DNA of 64,000 nt from Roseateles koreensis (GCF_028595305.1 NZ_JAQQXS010000002.1:248001-312000); one strand, 5' to 3'; shown: positions 27,291-36,441, counted from the stretch's first letter. Numbers and translations are program-made. The notes: generated by a model not told the origin, from the sequence alone.

Positions 27291-28052
27291 ATGCACGCGG
27301 CACTGCACTCTCTTCACAAGCCCGCACCGTCTCAACGACTGCTGCGCGTGAGCCCCGGCCAGTGCGCCGTCTGCAGAAGCTGGGCTACACAGGCCGTTTG
27401 TACCGGTTGCCTCAACCGTTATGCCTCCAGCACCCAACGCTGCTGGACCTGCGGTTTACGGATTCCAGGCGATCGAGCCGCGCAGCCTGAACCGCGCTGC
27501 GGCCAATGCCTGCACACCCCACCGCCGCTGGATCGCTGCATCGCGGCGCTGGACTACGCTTTTCCCTGGGACGGCCTGCTGCAACGCTACAAATTCAATC
27601 AAGCGCTCGAGTTGCGGCGGGCGCTGAGTGACCGCTTGGCTGAAGCGTTGGCTGTGGCCCGACCCGAAATACCCGACCTGCTGCTGCCCGTCCCCTTGGC
27701 GCCTGAGCGGCTGCGCGAACGCGGCTACAACCAAAGTCTCGAATTGGCCGCCGCACTTGCGCGCCAGTACCCGCTACAGTGCGAACCCTCGCTGCTTTTG
27801 CGCGTGCGCCATGGCTCGCCGCAAGCACAACTCGAGGTCAAGGCCAGGGCGGCGCATGTGCGGCATGCTTTTGCCCTCGAGCCTGCGCGGGCCGCCAGCC
27901 TGCGGGGCCGCAGCGTAGCCGTGCTGGACGATGTAATGACCAGCGGCGAAACCTTGTTTGAAATTGCCCGCGTCCTGCGCCAAGCCGGCGCAAGCCATAT
28001 TCAGGCCTGGGTGCTGGCCCGAACGCCGCAACCAGGCACCGATCAACCCTAG
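27291..28052 (+). CDS. comF: ComF family phosphoribosyltransferase-like protein
   Basis: ComF proteins have been linked to DNA uptake and replication restart; their biochemical activity is unsettled. The 253-residue product has an N-terminal four-cysteine zinc ribbon (CAVCRSWATQAVCTGC, then CWTCGLRI and CGQC) and a C-terminal phosphoribosyltransferase fold with the PRPP-loop VAVLDDVMTSGETLFE. LLLPVPLAPERLRERGYNQS is the typical ComF signature. ATG 27291 was chosen; it is divergent from the methyltransferase gene and 18 bp before trmL. Confidence 0.9.
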   Translation: MHAALHSLHKPAPSQRLLRVSPGQCAVCRSWATQAVCTGCLNRYASSTQRCWTCGLRIPGDRAAQPEPRCGQCLHTPPPLDRCIAALDYAFPWDGLLQRYKFNQALELRRALSDRLAEALAVARPEIPDLLLPVPLAPERLRERGYNQSLELAAALARQYPLQCEPSLLLRVRHGSPQAQLEVKARAAHVRHAFALEPARAASLRGRSVAVLDDVMTSGETLFEIARVLRQAGASHIQAWVLARTPQPGTDQP

Positions 28053-28070
28053 CGTTAGCAGTCTTTACCT

Positions 28071-28541
28071 ATGTTCCACATTGTTCTGGTTCACCCGGAA
28101 ATTCCGCCCAACACCGGCAATGTCATCCGCCTGGCCGCCAACACGGGGTGCACCTTACATCTGATCGAGCCTCTGGGCTTCTCGATGGAAGACCGCCTGC
28201 TGCAACGCGCCGGCCTCGACTACCACGAGTACACCGCCGTGCACCGCCATGCGGACTGGGCGCAATTTCTCGCCACGGTGCACCCTGATCCGAGCCGGCT
28301 CTTCGCCTTCACCACCAAGGGCAGTCGCCCCTTTGCTGATGTGGCATGGCAGCCCGGAGATTTTCTGGTGTTTGGTTCGGAAACTGCGGGCTTGCCGCCC
28401 GCCGTGCGTGATCAATTTGCACCCGATCAACGGGTGCGCCTGCCCATGCTGCCCACGCAGCGCAGCTTGAATCTCAGCAACAGCGTAGCGGTTGCGGTGT
28501 TTGAAGCCTGGCGGCAGAACGGCTACGCCGGCAGCGTCTGA
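28071..28541 (+). CDS. trmL: tRNA (cytidine(34)-2'-O)-methyltransferase TrmL
   Basis: TrmL is a SPOUT-class enzyme that 2'-O-methylates the wobble base of tRNA-Leu. The 156 residues are of normal family length and begin [20 protein letters not shown], a near-invariant motif. The knot region [15 protein letters not shown] and the C-terminal [20 protein letters not shown] complete the identification. It follows comF by 18 bp, and converges with gpsA. Confidence 0.96.
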   Translation: MFHIVLVHPEIPPNTGNVIRLAANTGCTLHLIEPLGFSMEDRLLQRAGLDYHEYTAVHRHADWAQFLATVHPDPSRLFAFTTKGSRPFADVAWQPGDFLVFGSETAGLPPAVRDQFAPDQRVRLPMLPTQRSLNLSNSVAVAVFEAWRQNGYAGSV

Positions 28542-28568
28542 TCAGCCCGCCCCTAAAATCGCAGGCCT

Positions 28569-29597
28569 TCAATTCTCTGACCTCGCTTGCCGGCTCATCA
28601 GCAGATCGACGGCTGCTGCCGGGCTCAGGCGCCCCTCCAGCACTGCCACCACCGCCGCCGTGATGGGCATGTCCACCCCCTTGGCCTGGGCACGCGCCAG
28701 CACCGTGGGCGCACTGTAAACGCCTTCGGCCACGTGGCCGAGCTCATGAAGGATTTGCGCAAGGGGCAAGCCCTCAGCGAGCAACAACCCGACACGCCGA
28801 TTTCTTGACAGGTCGCCCGTGGCCGTCAGCACCAGATCACCCATGCCCGACAGCCCCATGAACGTCTCGGCACGGGCACCCAGAGCCAAGCCCAAGCGCA
28901 ACATTTCAGCCAAACCTCGGGTGATCAGGGCGGCACGGGCGTTCAAGCCCGGCGCGTCACCACTCTGACCCAATCGCTCGGCGCGCAGCCGCAGGCCGTC
29001 AGCGATACCCACGGCAATCGCCATCACATTCTTGACCGCTCCGCCGACCTCAACACCTACCGGATCATTGGCGGTGTAGACACGCAAACGCTCGCTGTGG
29101 AAGGCCTCAACAGCCGCCTGCGCCAGCGCAGCGTCGTCGCTCGCAGCCACCAAGGCAGTGGGCTGGCCGGCAGCCACCTCTTGCGCAAAACTGGGGCCCG
29201 ACAAAATACCCACGCGCAAGCGGGGCTGCACGTCCCGCGCAATTTCGTGGCCCAACAAACCGGTACCCGCTTCAAAGCCCTTGCAAAGCCACAGCACCCG
29301 TGCCCCATCGGGCAGGCCCGCCAGTACAGCGCGCAAGGCTGCCATGGGTGTGGCCACAATGATCAATCCCAGCGCATCGGCCTCGGTCGCATGCGCCACC
29401 GCGCGCTGCAGATCCCCCTCGATCTGCAAAGCGTCTGGCAGTTGGGTGTCCGGCAGATAATGGGCATTGCGGCGCTGCGCACACATGGCCGCCACCGCCG
29501 CCGGATCGCGCGCCCACAACACGACCTCATGGCGGGCAGCGGCTTGCACAGCCAAAGCCGTACCCCAGGCGCCCGCCCCTAAAACACTGATCTTCAT
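28569..29597 (-). CDS. gpsA: Glycerol-3-phosphate dehydrogenase [NAD(P)+]
   Basis: GpsA reduces dihydroxyacetone phosphate to sn-glycerol-3-phosphate for phospholipid synthesis. The 342-residue protein starts with the dinucleotide-binding [10 protein letters not shown] (residues 7-16). [18 protein letters not shown]-like sequence, the catalytic lysine in [18 protein letters not shown], and [19 protein letters not shown] are diagnostic. It lies 113 bp after secB on the same strand. Confidence 0.96.
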   Translation of the reverse strand: MKISVLGAGAWGTALAVQAAARHEVVLWARDPAAVAAMCAQRRNAHYLPDTQLPDALQIEGDLQRAVAHATEADALGLIIVATPMAALRAVLAGLPDGARVLWLCKGFEAGTGLLGHEIARDVQPRLRVGILSGPSFAQEVAAGQPTALVAASDDAALAQAAVEAFHSERLRVYTANDPVGVEVGGAVKNVMAIAVGIADGLRLRAERLGQSGDAPGLNARAALITRGLAEMLRLGLALGARAETFMGLSGMGDLVLTATGDLSRNRRVGLLLAEGLPLAQILHELGHVAEGVYSAPTVLARAQAKGVDMPITAAVVAVLEGRLSPAAAVDLLMSRQARSEN

Positions 29598-29619
29598 GCG
29601 TAAAAATTCATGGCAGTTA

Positions 29620-29674
29620 AGAACGTTGGCGTTCTAAGACAATCGCCCCATGCGCACGAGGCGGCATGGGGCGA
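29620..29674. repeat. Two adjacent perfect inverted repeats between secB and gpsA
   Basis: AGAACG-TTGG-CGTTCT (29620-29635) and TCGCCCCATGC/GCATGGGGCGA (29643-29653 with 29664-29674, 10-nt loop). The second is an unbroken 11-bp stem. They could attenuate secB-to-gpsA read-through or mark a processing site; there is no strong T-run on either strand. Confidence 0.6.
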
Positions 29675-29710
29675 CATGAGTTCTACCGCACCCGGGGGCG
29701 CGAATCAAGC

Positions 29711-30169
29711 TCAGTTGATGGTCGGTGCAGCAGCCGCTTCGCGCTGTGCTTGCTGGGCTTCGAACATGGCCTGGAAATTGACTTCCGACAAGATCACCGG
29801 CGGGAAGCCTGCACGGGTGCAAACGTCCGACACGATGGCGCGCAGGTAAGGGTAGATCATCTGCGGGCACACGATACCCAGAATGCCCTCAACCTGCTCT
29901 TGCGGCACGTTGCGGATTTCGAAGATGCCCGCCTGCTTGGCTTCGATCAAGAACAAGGTCTTGTCGCCCACCTTGGTGGTGACGGTGGCCGTCACGCTGA
30001 CTTCAAAAACGCCTTCAGCCACCGGTTCGGCGGACAAGGCGAGGTTGATGTCAACCTGAGGCTGGGTTTGCTCCAACAGGATTTGCGGCGCATGGGGTTG
30101 TTCCAGCGACAAATCCTTCAGGTACATGCGCTGAATCTGGAATACGGGGGTGTTGTTCTCGTCGGCCAT
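29711..30169 (-). CDS. secB: Protein-export chaperone SecB
   Basis: SecB is a cytoplasmic tetrameric chaperone that holds preproteins unfolded and hands them to SecA. The 152-residue product has the family core [19 protein letters not shown], the [15 protein letters not shown] segment and the [19 protein letters not shown] motif, then a disordered Ala-rich tail. ATG 30169 has GGAA upstream; an ATG four codons earlier (30181) falls in the hairpin region and is less likely. The grxC-secB-gpsA order is common in betaproteobacteria. Confidence 0.96.
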   Translation of the reverse strand: MADENNTPVFQIQRMYLKDLSLEQPHAPQILLEQTQPQVDINLALSAEPVAEGVFEVSVTATVTTKVGDKTLFLIEAKQAGIFEIRNVPQEQVEGILGIVCPQMIYPYLRAIVSDVCTRAGFPPVILSEVNFQAMFEAQQAQREAAAAPTIN

Positions 30170-30179
30170 GGTGGTTTCC

Positions 30180-30212
30180 AAAAAAAGAGGCCCGCATGCA
30201 GATGCTGCGGGC
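30180..30212 (-). terminator. Terminator-like hairpin in the secB leader
   Basis: On the minus strand GCCCGCA, loop GCATCTGCA, TGCGGGC is followed by CTCTTTTTTT, the form of an intrinsic terminator. It ends only 11 bases before the secB ATG. It may end grxC transcripts, or regulate secB if a promoter (CATAAT at 30227-30222 is a weak -10 candidate) lies just upstream. Confidence 0.65.
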
Positions 30213-30319
30213 AGCGGCGCAATTATGGCCCAGCCAATATGACGAACTCGCCGGGGTCTTCACCCTCTTGAGAATTCAACCGTCACCCCAACGCGCCACG
30301 GGCGTAGGGTCCAAGCCGC

Positions 30320-30580
30320 TTATGCCGCCTGTAGCAACGACGCGAGCCCGCCCTTTTGGTCCAGGGCCATCAGATCATCGCAACCGCCGACATGGGTGTC
30401 ACCGATGAAAATCTGCGGCACGGTGCGTCGCCCTGTTTGCGCCATCATGGCATCGCGAGCGGCAGGATCCAGGTCGATCCGCACCTCTTCAATGTCGGTC
30501 ACACCGCGCTGTTTGAGCAAAGCCTTGGCCCGGATGCAGTAGGGGCAGACTTGGGTGGTGTACATCTTCACGCTGGCCAT
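30320..30580 (-). CDS. grxC: Glutaredoxin 3
   Basis: This is a small cytoplasmic glutathione-dependent thiol oxidoreductase. The 86-residue product shows the dithiol site CPYC in YTTQVCPYCIRAKALL, the cis-proline loop TVPQIFI and the glutathione-binding GGCDDL. ATG 30580 (MASVKMY) gives family length; an in-frame ATG at 30592 adds four residues. It lies between the rhodanese gene and secB on the same strand. Confidence 0.95.
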   Translation of the reverse strand: MASVKMYTTQVCPYCIRAKALLKQRGVTDIEEVRIDLDPAARDAMMAQTGRRTVPQIFIGDTHVGGCDDLMALDQKGGLASLLQAA

Positions 30581-30659
30581 GGGGAGTCTCATTCACTTCA
30601 AAAATTCAGGGCCCCAGGCGGGTCAAGCCCGCGCCAGGGCGCCGCACATCACTCACAAC

Positions 30660-31070
30660 TCAGGCAGATTTTTCAATCGGCAAATTGGCTTCGCGCCAAG
30701 CGGCCAGTCCGCCTGCCAAGGGCTGAGCCTTTTCATAGCCCAGTTTGCGCAGCATGCCAGCTGCGCGAGTGGCGCGCGCGCCGCTTTGGCACACCACCAC
30801 CAGTGGCAGGGCTTTGTTACTGGGCAGGGATTTGTGGCCTTCCAATGTGGCAAGCGGAATATTGCGCGAGCCCGCCACATGCCCTGCGGCGAATTCAGCC
30901 GGCTCGCACACATCGATCAACACAGCCTTTTCGCGGTTGATCAGGCGCACCGCCTCCACCGTGCCCAAGGTCGCGCCCTGGGCGCTCCGGGTCAATGTGG
31001 GCCACAAGAGCAAACCACCGGACGTCACCGCGGCCAGCACCAAAATCCAGTTTTCGAGCAAGAAGTTCAA
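30660..31070 (-). CDS. Rhodanese domain protein, membrane-anchored
   Basis: This 136-residue protein has an N-terminal membrane helix (NWILVLAAVTSGGLLLWPTL) and a rhodanese domain whose active-site loop is VCQSGARA, with the catalytic cysteine present, so sulfur transfer is possible. VLIDVCEPAEFAAGHVAGSRNI is the usual substrate-side motif. Its start is probably TTG 31070, since MNFLLENW resembles relatives and no ATG fits. It lies upstream of grxC and secB. Confidence 0.87.
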   Translation of the reverse strand: MNFLLENWILVLAAVTSGGLLLWPTLTRSAQGATLGTVEAVRLINREKAVLIDVCEPAEFAAGHVAGSRNIPLATLEGHKSLPSNKALPLVVVCQSGARATRAAGMLRKLGYEKAQPLAGGLAAWREANLPIEKSA

Positions 31071-31099
31071 AAGATGCGTCCGATTGAGAAAAGAGTTCG

Positions 31100-31105
31100 A
31101 TTATA
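31100..31105 (-). promoter_or_regulatory. Candidate -10 element of the rhodanese gene
   Basis: A perfect TATAAT on the minus strand, 30 bp before the TTG start, with transcription expected near 31093. No good -35 box is visible at 16-18 bp, so the promoter is only tentative. Confidence 0.35.
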
Positions 31106-31136
31106 GAAAATCGCGGCCCAGGATTCACCCGATATG

Positions 31137-31166
31137 AAAAAGGCCCGCAGCCAATGGCAACGGGCC
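31137..31166 (-). terminator. Terminator of the porin / binding protein / receptor unit
   Basis: On the minus strand GGCCCG, TT, GCCATTGGC, TG, CGGGCC is followed by TTTTTC. The outer 6-bp stem (31142-31147 with 31161-31166) encloses a second 3-bp stem. It separates the receptor transcript from the rhodanese gene. Confidence 0.82.
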
Positions 31167-31268
31167 CATGCGATCTCGAAGAATTCAGCCCGAAGGCCAC
31201 CCCAAGGCAGCGGGGGCTGAGGTCGAGTGCGCGTCTAAAAGCGTCTTAAAACTTCTCCGCCAACATGC

Positions 31269-32780
31269 TCACAGCTTGAAGGTCGCCACCGCCGCCTGCA
31301 AGGCATTGGCCTGTTGCTCCAGGCTGCTGGCCGCCGCAGCGGCCTCCTCGACCAAGGCGGCGTTCTGCTGCGTCATCTGGTCCAGTTGACCGATCGACTG
31401 ATTCACCAGGCTGATGCCCTGGCTTTGCTCACCCGATGCGGCCGTCACCTCACCGATGATGTCGGACACACGCTGCACGCTGGCAACGATTTCGTCCATG
31501 GTCGTACCGGCGTTTTGCACCAGCCTGCTGCCGGACTCCACACGCTCAACGCTGGCGCCGATCAGGCTCTTGATTTCCTTGGCGGCTTCGGCTGAGCGCT
31601 GGGCCAACGAGCGCACCTCGGCAGCCACCACGGCAAAACCACGCCCTTGCTCGCCGGCGCGGGCGGCTTCAACCGCAGCATTCAAGGCCAGGATGTTGGT
31701 CTGGAACGCAATGCCGTCGATCACGCCGATGATGTCGCTGATCTTGTTGGAGCTGGCGTTGATCTCGTTCATGGTGACCACCACTTGGTTCACCACCTCA
31801 CCACCGCGTCGCGCCACCACGGCGGCAGAGCCCGCCAATTGGTTTGCCTGCGCGGCGGCCTCAGCGCTCTGCCGGACGGTGTCGGTCAACGACTGCATAT
31901 TGCCCGAGGTCTGCTCCAGCGAAGTCGCCTGCTTTTCCGTGCGCACCGACAAATCGTGGTTGCCCACGGCGATCTCGCGCGACGCCACCGACATCGAGTC
32001 GGTGCCTTGGCGCACATTGGTCACGATGGCCGCCAAGCCTTGCGACATCGCGCGCACCGCCGCTAACAGACTTTCGTCAGCGCCGGGCGCAACCACGATG
32101 GCTTGAGACAGATCGCCGTCAGCCATCTGACGCATCACGTCGCGGGCATATTCAGGCTCGCCGCCCAATTGCCGCCACACACTGCCGATCACCATGAAAG
32201 AGCCAGCACCCAAAGCCAGCACCACCACCAGACCGCTGATCAAAATAGCGACCAAGCTCGCCGAAACGCCACCCTCGGCGTTTTGCAAACCCTTGGCAAA
32301 ACCGTCATTGGCTTCGACCCGTGCCGCTTTCACATCCTCGTCCAATGCCTTCAAGGCCGCCTGCATTTTTGGAATGGCCCCAGCCTGGTCACCTTGCTTA
32401 ATGCCCAGAAACAATTCAGCCGTTTCGACAGAGGCCGAGAAATAGGTCTCGAACCCCTTTTTAAGCTTGGCGCCGGTCTCCGCCTTACCGTCAATTCCTG
32501 CAATTTGGTCGAGTAACTTTCGAATACCGGTGGCGCGCTCACGGGCCTCGTCCAAACGCTTTTTCTCGCCTTCGGCCACCGCGCTTTGAATCGTCGCGCT
32601 CAAGGCCTCCAGCTGAGACGCAAATTGGCTGGTGGCATCCACATAGGGGTAATCCACTTTGCCGAGGGCCGTGATGGCCGACGACGTTCGAGCCGAAAAG
32701 CCCCACACCACGGCGATCCCGACCGCAAAGATGAGTGCTGCGAAAACCGGCAACAGCCAGATCCTGGTCTTTACATTCAT
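31269..32780 (-). CDS. Methyl-accepting chemotaxis protein (porin-linked)
   Basis: This 503-residue receptor has an N-terminal membrane helix ([20 protein letters not shown]), a periplasmic segment of about 150 residues, a second helix ([22 protein letters not shown]), a HAMP-like region and a signalling coiled coil with the invariant [19 protein letters not shown] tip. Unlike the receptor at 8809 it ends AAVATFKL, with no NWETF pentapeptide. GGAGG lies before ATG 32780. It follows the small PstS-like gene by 67 bp, and I infer that this binding protein may present ligand to it. Confidence 0.93.
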   Translation of the reverse strand: MNVKTRIWLLPVFAALIFAVGIAVVWGFSARTSSAITALGKVDYPYVDATSQFASQLEALSATIQSAVAEGEKKRLDEARERATGIRKLLDQIAGIDGKAETGAKLKKGFETYFSASVETAELFLGIKQGDQAGAIPKMQAALKALDEDVKAARVEANDGFAKGLQNAEGGVSASLVAILISGLVVVLALGAGSFMVIGSVWRQLGGEPEYARDVMRQMADGDLSQAIVVAPGADESLLAAVRAMSQGLAAIVTNVRQGTDSMSVASREIAVGNHDLSVRTEKQATSLEQTSGNMQSLTDTVRQSAEAAAQANQLAGSAAVVARRGGEVVNQVVVTMNEINASSNKISDIIGVIDGIAFQTNILALNAAVEAARAGEQGRGFAVVAAEVRSLAQRSAEAAKEIKSLIGASVERVESGSRLVQNAGTTMDEIVASVQRVSDIIGEVTAASGEQSQGISLVNQSIGQLDQMTQQNAALVEEAAAAASSLEQQANALQAAVATFKL

Positions 32781-32847
32781 TCAAGCCTCCATGACGGGCG
32801 CGCCGCCCCAACGGACAGCGCGCCACTTAAAGACACTGGCAACCCAA

Positions 32848-33279
32848 TCAGTCGACTGTCAAAACCGCCTTGACCGTGCCGTCCACCGCAGATTTTTCAA
32901 TGTAGCCAATGGCGTCTGGGTTGGATGCAACGAATTTCTTGACTTCAGCCGAGCTGCCCAACTCCTTCGGTGGCGTGGCTTTGCCGGAGAACACCAGGCG
33001 CGACCAAGCCGCCTTCACCTGCGCGGCTTGCTTGCCGGTCACCTTGGTGTAGAACAACTCACGCACAGCCGCGCTTTCCGGCTGATCCGCAGCCTGAGCA
33101 GTTGCGCCGTTAGGCAGGGTGTTCGATTTTCCGAGAAAAACGCTGGCCACCTGGTCGGCCGTCATGGCACCCACAGCACTCTTGGCGCCCACAATCACAG
33201 CCACCTGGGCCTGAGCAGCAACGCCCAGCGCCATGCCCATCATTGCAACAATACTGAGAACAATCGTCTTGGTTTTCAT
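32848..33279 (-). CDS. Small periplasmic PstS-like substrate-binding protein
   Basis: The 143-residue product has a signal peptide (TIVLSIVAMMGMALGVAAQA) and a single domain resembling the N-terminal lobe of phosphate-type binding proteins: MTADQVASVFLGKSNTLPNG, then VRELFYTKVTGKQAAQVKAAW and VASNPDAIGYIEKSAVDG. The last segment parallels the PstS-family GAIGYV loop. At about half normal PstS length it cannot form the usual two-lobe clamp. No ABC transporter permease or ATPase is nearby; neighbours are a porin and a receptor, pointing to sensing rather than import. Ligand unknown. Confidence 0.8.
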   Translation of the reverse strand: MKTKTIVLSIVAMMGMALGVAAQAQVAVIVGAKSAVGAMTADQVASVFLGKSNTLPNGATAQAADQPESAAVRELFYTKVTGKQAAQVKAAWSRLVFSGKATPPKELGSSAEVKKFVASNPDAIGYIEKSAVDGTVKAVLTVD

Positions 33280-33298
33280 TTTTTAACTCGCTCCTGCC

Positions 33299-34534
33299 TT
33301 AGAACACGAAATCAACAGCCACGCTGTAGACGTTGACGTTGTTCTGCCCCGTTGTGAACGAGGTCGAAGGCGAAGTGAACAGGCCCGGGCCATCGGCCTT
33401 GATGCGTTCGTACTGGGTTTTCACCGCGATATTGCGGTAGGCGTCCCAGCGCAGGCCCACAGCCAGCGTCTTCTGCGCATTGCTCTGTGATTGGAGTGTC
33501 GCGTCGACGACGCCCTTCAGATAGGTCAGCGAAGCGGCCACGCCCGTGGGGATGGTGTTGTTGACGTTGCTGTCCTTTTGCTTGAGCTCAGACACCGTGG
33601 CGTATGGGGTGAACTTGCCGAAGCGATAGCCCAACGTCAGGTACCAGCCATCCGTGTCTGGCACGAAGGAGTCGGTGCGGCGCATGGTGTACTCGAACAT
33701 GGCCAGCATGTTGTCGCGATCCATGGTGACGCCAAATCCGGTGAAGCTGGCCTTCTTTTTGTCGGCGATCAACTGGTCACCCACACTAGACACGGCGGCC
33801 ATGGGCACGCTGCGCAGTTTGCCAACCAAAAACGCCATATCGGGGCTGTCCACCGTCAGCTTGCCTTCCACGTGACCCAGACGGAAGGTGAAGCCGCTTT
33901 CGAGCTCCGCCGACGCGCTGAAGCCGATCAGGCCATCCATCTTGACATCCAGGCCTTCAAACACCGCCGACGACTTGCCGCCATAGAGCTGCGCGTTCAG
34001 CGTGGTCGAGCCCAGGCTGGTCTGGTAGTTCACGTCGGCGCCATCGAATCGGCTGATCGGCACCTGGCCGTACACGTCTTGCGGCGGGCGCAACCAAGTG
34101 TTGGCGTAGCCCACATCACGGAAATCAGACACAGCAAAGAAGGGCCCGCCCATGCGCCCAACACGCACCGCCAGAGACGGCGAGAACTGCGCCTTGGCAA
34201 AGGCCCACTCCAACTCTGGACGGAAGCTGCCGTTGCCATTTTGCTTGGACAGTACCTGCACAGTGCCCGAGAACATCTTGTTCAATTTTGCATTCGCCTG
34301 AACACCCAATTTGGTGTCCACGCCGCCATTCCACGCTGAGGTGGCGCCATTGGGCTGGCCAGAGATCACATACTGAGCTTCGCCCGTGTCTGTCCCAACA
34401 AAACCCACGGTGCCGAAACCCGACAATGAAATTGCCGATTCGCTAGAACCGGCACTGGATTCTTGCGCCTGCACCGCGGCACACAGCAGGGCCAAGGCAA
34501 TCGGGGTCAAACGCCAAACACTCATACGCTTCAT
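33299..34534 (-). CDS. Outer-membrane porin-like beta-barrel protein
   Basis: The 411-residue product has a signal peptide ending AVQAQ, then alternating amphipathic strands and a C-terminal phenylalanine (VAVDFVF), the BAM-recognised ending of barrels. ISLSGFGTVGFVGT at the mature start and WYLTLGYRFGKFTPYATVSEL are typical porin strands. It resembles the porins found with PstS-like proteins in Comamonadaceae rather than the major trimeric porins. ATG 34534 has AAGGA seven bases before it. First gene of the three-gene unit; the binding-protein gene starts 19 bp downstream. Confidence 0.85.
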   Translation of the reverse strand: MKRMSVWRLTPIALALLCAAVQAQESSAGSSESAISLSGFGTVGFVGTDTGEAQYVISGQPNGATSAWNGGVDTKLGVQANAKLNKMFSGTVQVLSKQNGNGSFRPELEWAFAKAQFSPSLAVRVGRMGGPFFAVSDFRDVGYANTWLRPPQDVYGQVPISRFDGADVNYQTSLGSTTLNAQLYGGKSSAVFEGLDVKMDGLIGFSASAELESGFTFRLGHVEGKLTVDSPDMAFLVGKLRSVPMAAVSSVGDQLIADKKKASFTGFGVTMDRDNMLAMFEYTMRRTDSFVPDTDGWYLTLGYRFGKFTPYATVSELKQKDSNVNNTIPTGVAASLTYLKGVVDATLQSQSNAQKTLAVGLRWDAYRNIAVKTQYERIKADGPGLFTSPSTSFTTGQNNVNVYSVAVDFVF

Positions 34535-34561
34535 ATAACGTCCTTTGAACAACAGAACATA

Positions 34562-34595
34562 TGCACCAGAGGCGGTCGTATCCGCCTTCGGTGCA
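34562..34595 (-). promoter_or_regulatory. Stem-loop in the porin leader
   Basis: TGCACC, AGA, GGCGG, loop TCGTAT, CCGCC, TTC, GGTGCA folds into an almost continuous 14-bp stem on either strand. It lies 28 bp before the porin ATG and so probably in its mRNA leader. A further copy of GGTGCAT occurs at about 34603-34609 and could pair alternatively with the first arm. Confidence 0.55.
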
Positions 34596-34739
34596 CGGAG
34601 GAGGTGCATTACTTATCGCCATTAGGCCTCCGCTCTTTAACGCCGAGTCTCGACGCACACGCCTAAAACAACGGTCTTTTCCGAGCATCGATAGAATGGG
34701 CGGGCCCAGTTGGGGCAGCCTCGAACCGAAACCTATTCC

Positions 34740-35483
34740 ATGTACAAACTCGTGCTCATTCGCCACGGCGAATCCACCTGGAACCTCGAAAACCGCTTTA
34801 CGGGCTGGACTGACGTCGAGCTGACTCCCACGGGCGTCGACCAAGCCAAGCAGGCGGGCCGCCTGCTCAAAGAAGCCGGTTTCGAATTCGACATCACCTA
34901 TACCTCGATGCTCAAGCGCGCCGTCTGGACGCTGTGGCACTGCCTGGATCAGATGGACCGCACCTGGCTGCCCGTTGTGCACAGTTGGCGCCTGAATGAG
35001 CGCCATTACGGGGCACTGCAAGGCCTGAACAAGGCAGACATGGCCAAGCAGTACGGCGACGCTCAGGTACTCACCTGGCGCCGCAGCTACGACACCCCGC
35101 CGCCAGCCCTGGAGCCGACCGACCCACGCAGCGAGCGCGGCGACCTGCGCTACGCCAAGATGAATCCCGAGGACGTGCCGCTGACCGAATGCCTGAAGGA
35201 CACCGTCGCCCGCGTCATGCCCTTCTGGAACGACGCCGTAGCACCCGCCATCAAGCTGGGCAAGCGCGTGGTGATTGCCGCCCATGGCAACAGCATCCGG
35301 GCCTTGGTCAAATATTTGGACAATATTGCCGACGACGCCATCGTGGGCGTGAACATTCCTAACGGCATTCCCTTGGTCTACGAGCTGGATGCCGACCTGA
35401 AGCCGATTCGCAGCTACTACCTGGGTGACGCCGAAGCAGCAGCCAAGGCGGCGGCCGCAGTTGCCAACCAAGGCAAGGCCTGA
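34740..35483 (+). CDS. gpmA: 2,3-bisphosphoglycerate-dependent phosphoglycerate mutase
   Basis: GpmA interconverts 3- and 2-phosphoglycerate in glycolysis and gluconeogenesis. The 247-residue product has the phosphohistidine motif LIRHGEST at residues 6-13, [13 protein letters not shown] in the middle, and the second catalytic histidine in [20 protein letters not shown] 34740 ([10 protein letters not shown]) matches the family start; the frame extends ten codons further. It is divergent from the porin gene. Confidence 0.97.
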   Translation: MYKLVLIRHGESTWNLENRFTGWTDVELTPTGVDQAKQAGRLLKEAGFEFDITYTSMLKRAVWTLWHCLDQMDRTWLPVVHSWRLNERHYGALQGLNKADMAKQYGDAQVLTWRRSYDTPPPALEPTDPRSERGDLRYAKMNPEDVPLTECLKDTVARVMPFWNDAVAPAIKLGKRVVIAAHGNSIRALVKYLDNIADDAIVGVNIPNGIPLVYELDADLKPIRSYYLGDAEAAAKAAAAVANQGKA

Positions 35484-35513
35484 ACGGAATCAGGCCCGGG
35501 TTGACAGAAAAGA

Positions 35514-36410
35514 TCAACCCAACAGGGGGCTGAGCGCCTGAACCAGCAGCGGCGTGATGGAGACGCTGTTGCTGGGGTGCGGCACCGTGTTGCTGCTCCA
35601 TACCTGGCGAACGCCCACCGCCTGCAAATCGGCCACCGCTGTGCCATTGAACAAGGCATGGGTCACGGCCACGTCCACCGTGGCAGCGCCCCGCGCCATC
35701 AGGCCTTGGGCGGCGCCGATCAAGGTACGCCCTGTCGACGCCATATCGTCCAGCAGCACAACCGCGCGGCCGTGCACGGGGATGTCGGGCAAGGCCAGGC
35801 TGACCTGGTGGTCGCCATGTCGGACCTTGCGCCCTACGGCGTGGTCCAATCCGCTGGCTTGTGCGGCCTGACGGACCCATTGCGCCGACTCTTCGTCCGG
35901 CCCCAGCAACAAGGCACCCGGTACACGGGCGGCCACCCAGCAGCCCAGCAAGGCTGCGGCGGACAGGGCCACCCCCGCCCCAGGCGGCATGACCTCGTCG
36001 AGGTGATTGATGCGGTGCAGGTGCGGATCAACCGTCACCACATGATCGAACAAATGGCTCAGCAATCGCGACACATGGCGCTGGCTCACCGCCTCGCCCG
36101 GCGTGAAGGCCATGTCTTGGCGCATATAGGCCAAATAAGGCGCGATGAGCACCAGGCGCTGCGCCCCTAGCTCACGGGCCGCAGGCGCGGTGATCATCAA
36201 CTCGGTCAGCTTTTCATTCGGCTGCTGCAGGCCTCGCAAGAGCAAGACCGTGGGCGGCAGCGGTGTCGGCAGCACAAGGCGCAATTCGCCGTCCGGGAAT
36301 CGATGCCGAACGATGAGCTTCAGCGGCAAGCCCAATGCCTGCGCCAGTTCGCCAGCGAGTGAGGACTCTTCCTCGAAAGCGAGAACAAGGGCGGTGGCGT
36401 TTGAATTCAT
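35514..36410 (-). CDS. Ribose-phosphate pyrophosphokinase-like protein (divergent PRPP synthetase)
   Basis: PRPP synthetases make 5-phosphoribosyl-1-pyrophosphate from ribose-5-phosphate and ATP. The 298-residue product keeps the family skeleton: RFPDGELRLVL, YLAYMRQDMAFTPGEAVS for the ATP loop, VVTVDPHLHR and the PRPP loop VVLLDDMASTGRTLIGAA. The sequence is shorter and more archaeal-like than the usual bacterial PrsA, so I take it as a second, paralogous copy; whether it is a true synthetase is unproven. It converges with gpmA and follows plsC by 31 bp on the same strand. Confidence 0.8.
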   Translation of the reverse strand: MNSNATALVLAFEEESSLAGELAQALGLPLKLIVRHRFPDGELRLVLPTPLPPTVLLLRGLQQPNEKLTELMITAPAARELGAQRLVLIAPYLAYMRQDMAFTPGEAVSQRHVSRLLSHLFDHVVTVDPHLHRINHLDEVMPPGAGVALSAAALLGCWVAARVPGALLLGPDEESAQWVRQAAQASGLDHAVGRKVRHGDHQVSLALPDIPVHGRAVVLLDDMASTGRTLIGAAQGLMARGAATVDVAVTHALFNGTAVADLQAVGVRQVWSSNTVPHPSNSVSITPLLVQALSPLLG

Positions 36411-36441
36411 GGGCTGACTTTAACTTCACAAACGCTTCACT

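Noticed and set aside
34720-34745. GGTTCGAGG on the minus strand as a tRNA T-loop
   Set aside because: No matching acceptor stem or anticodon arm around it.
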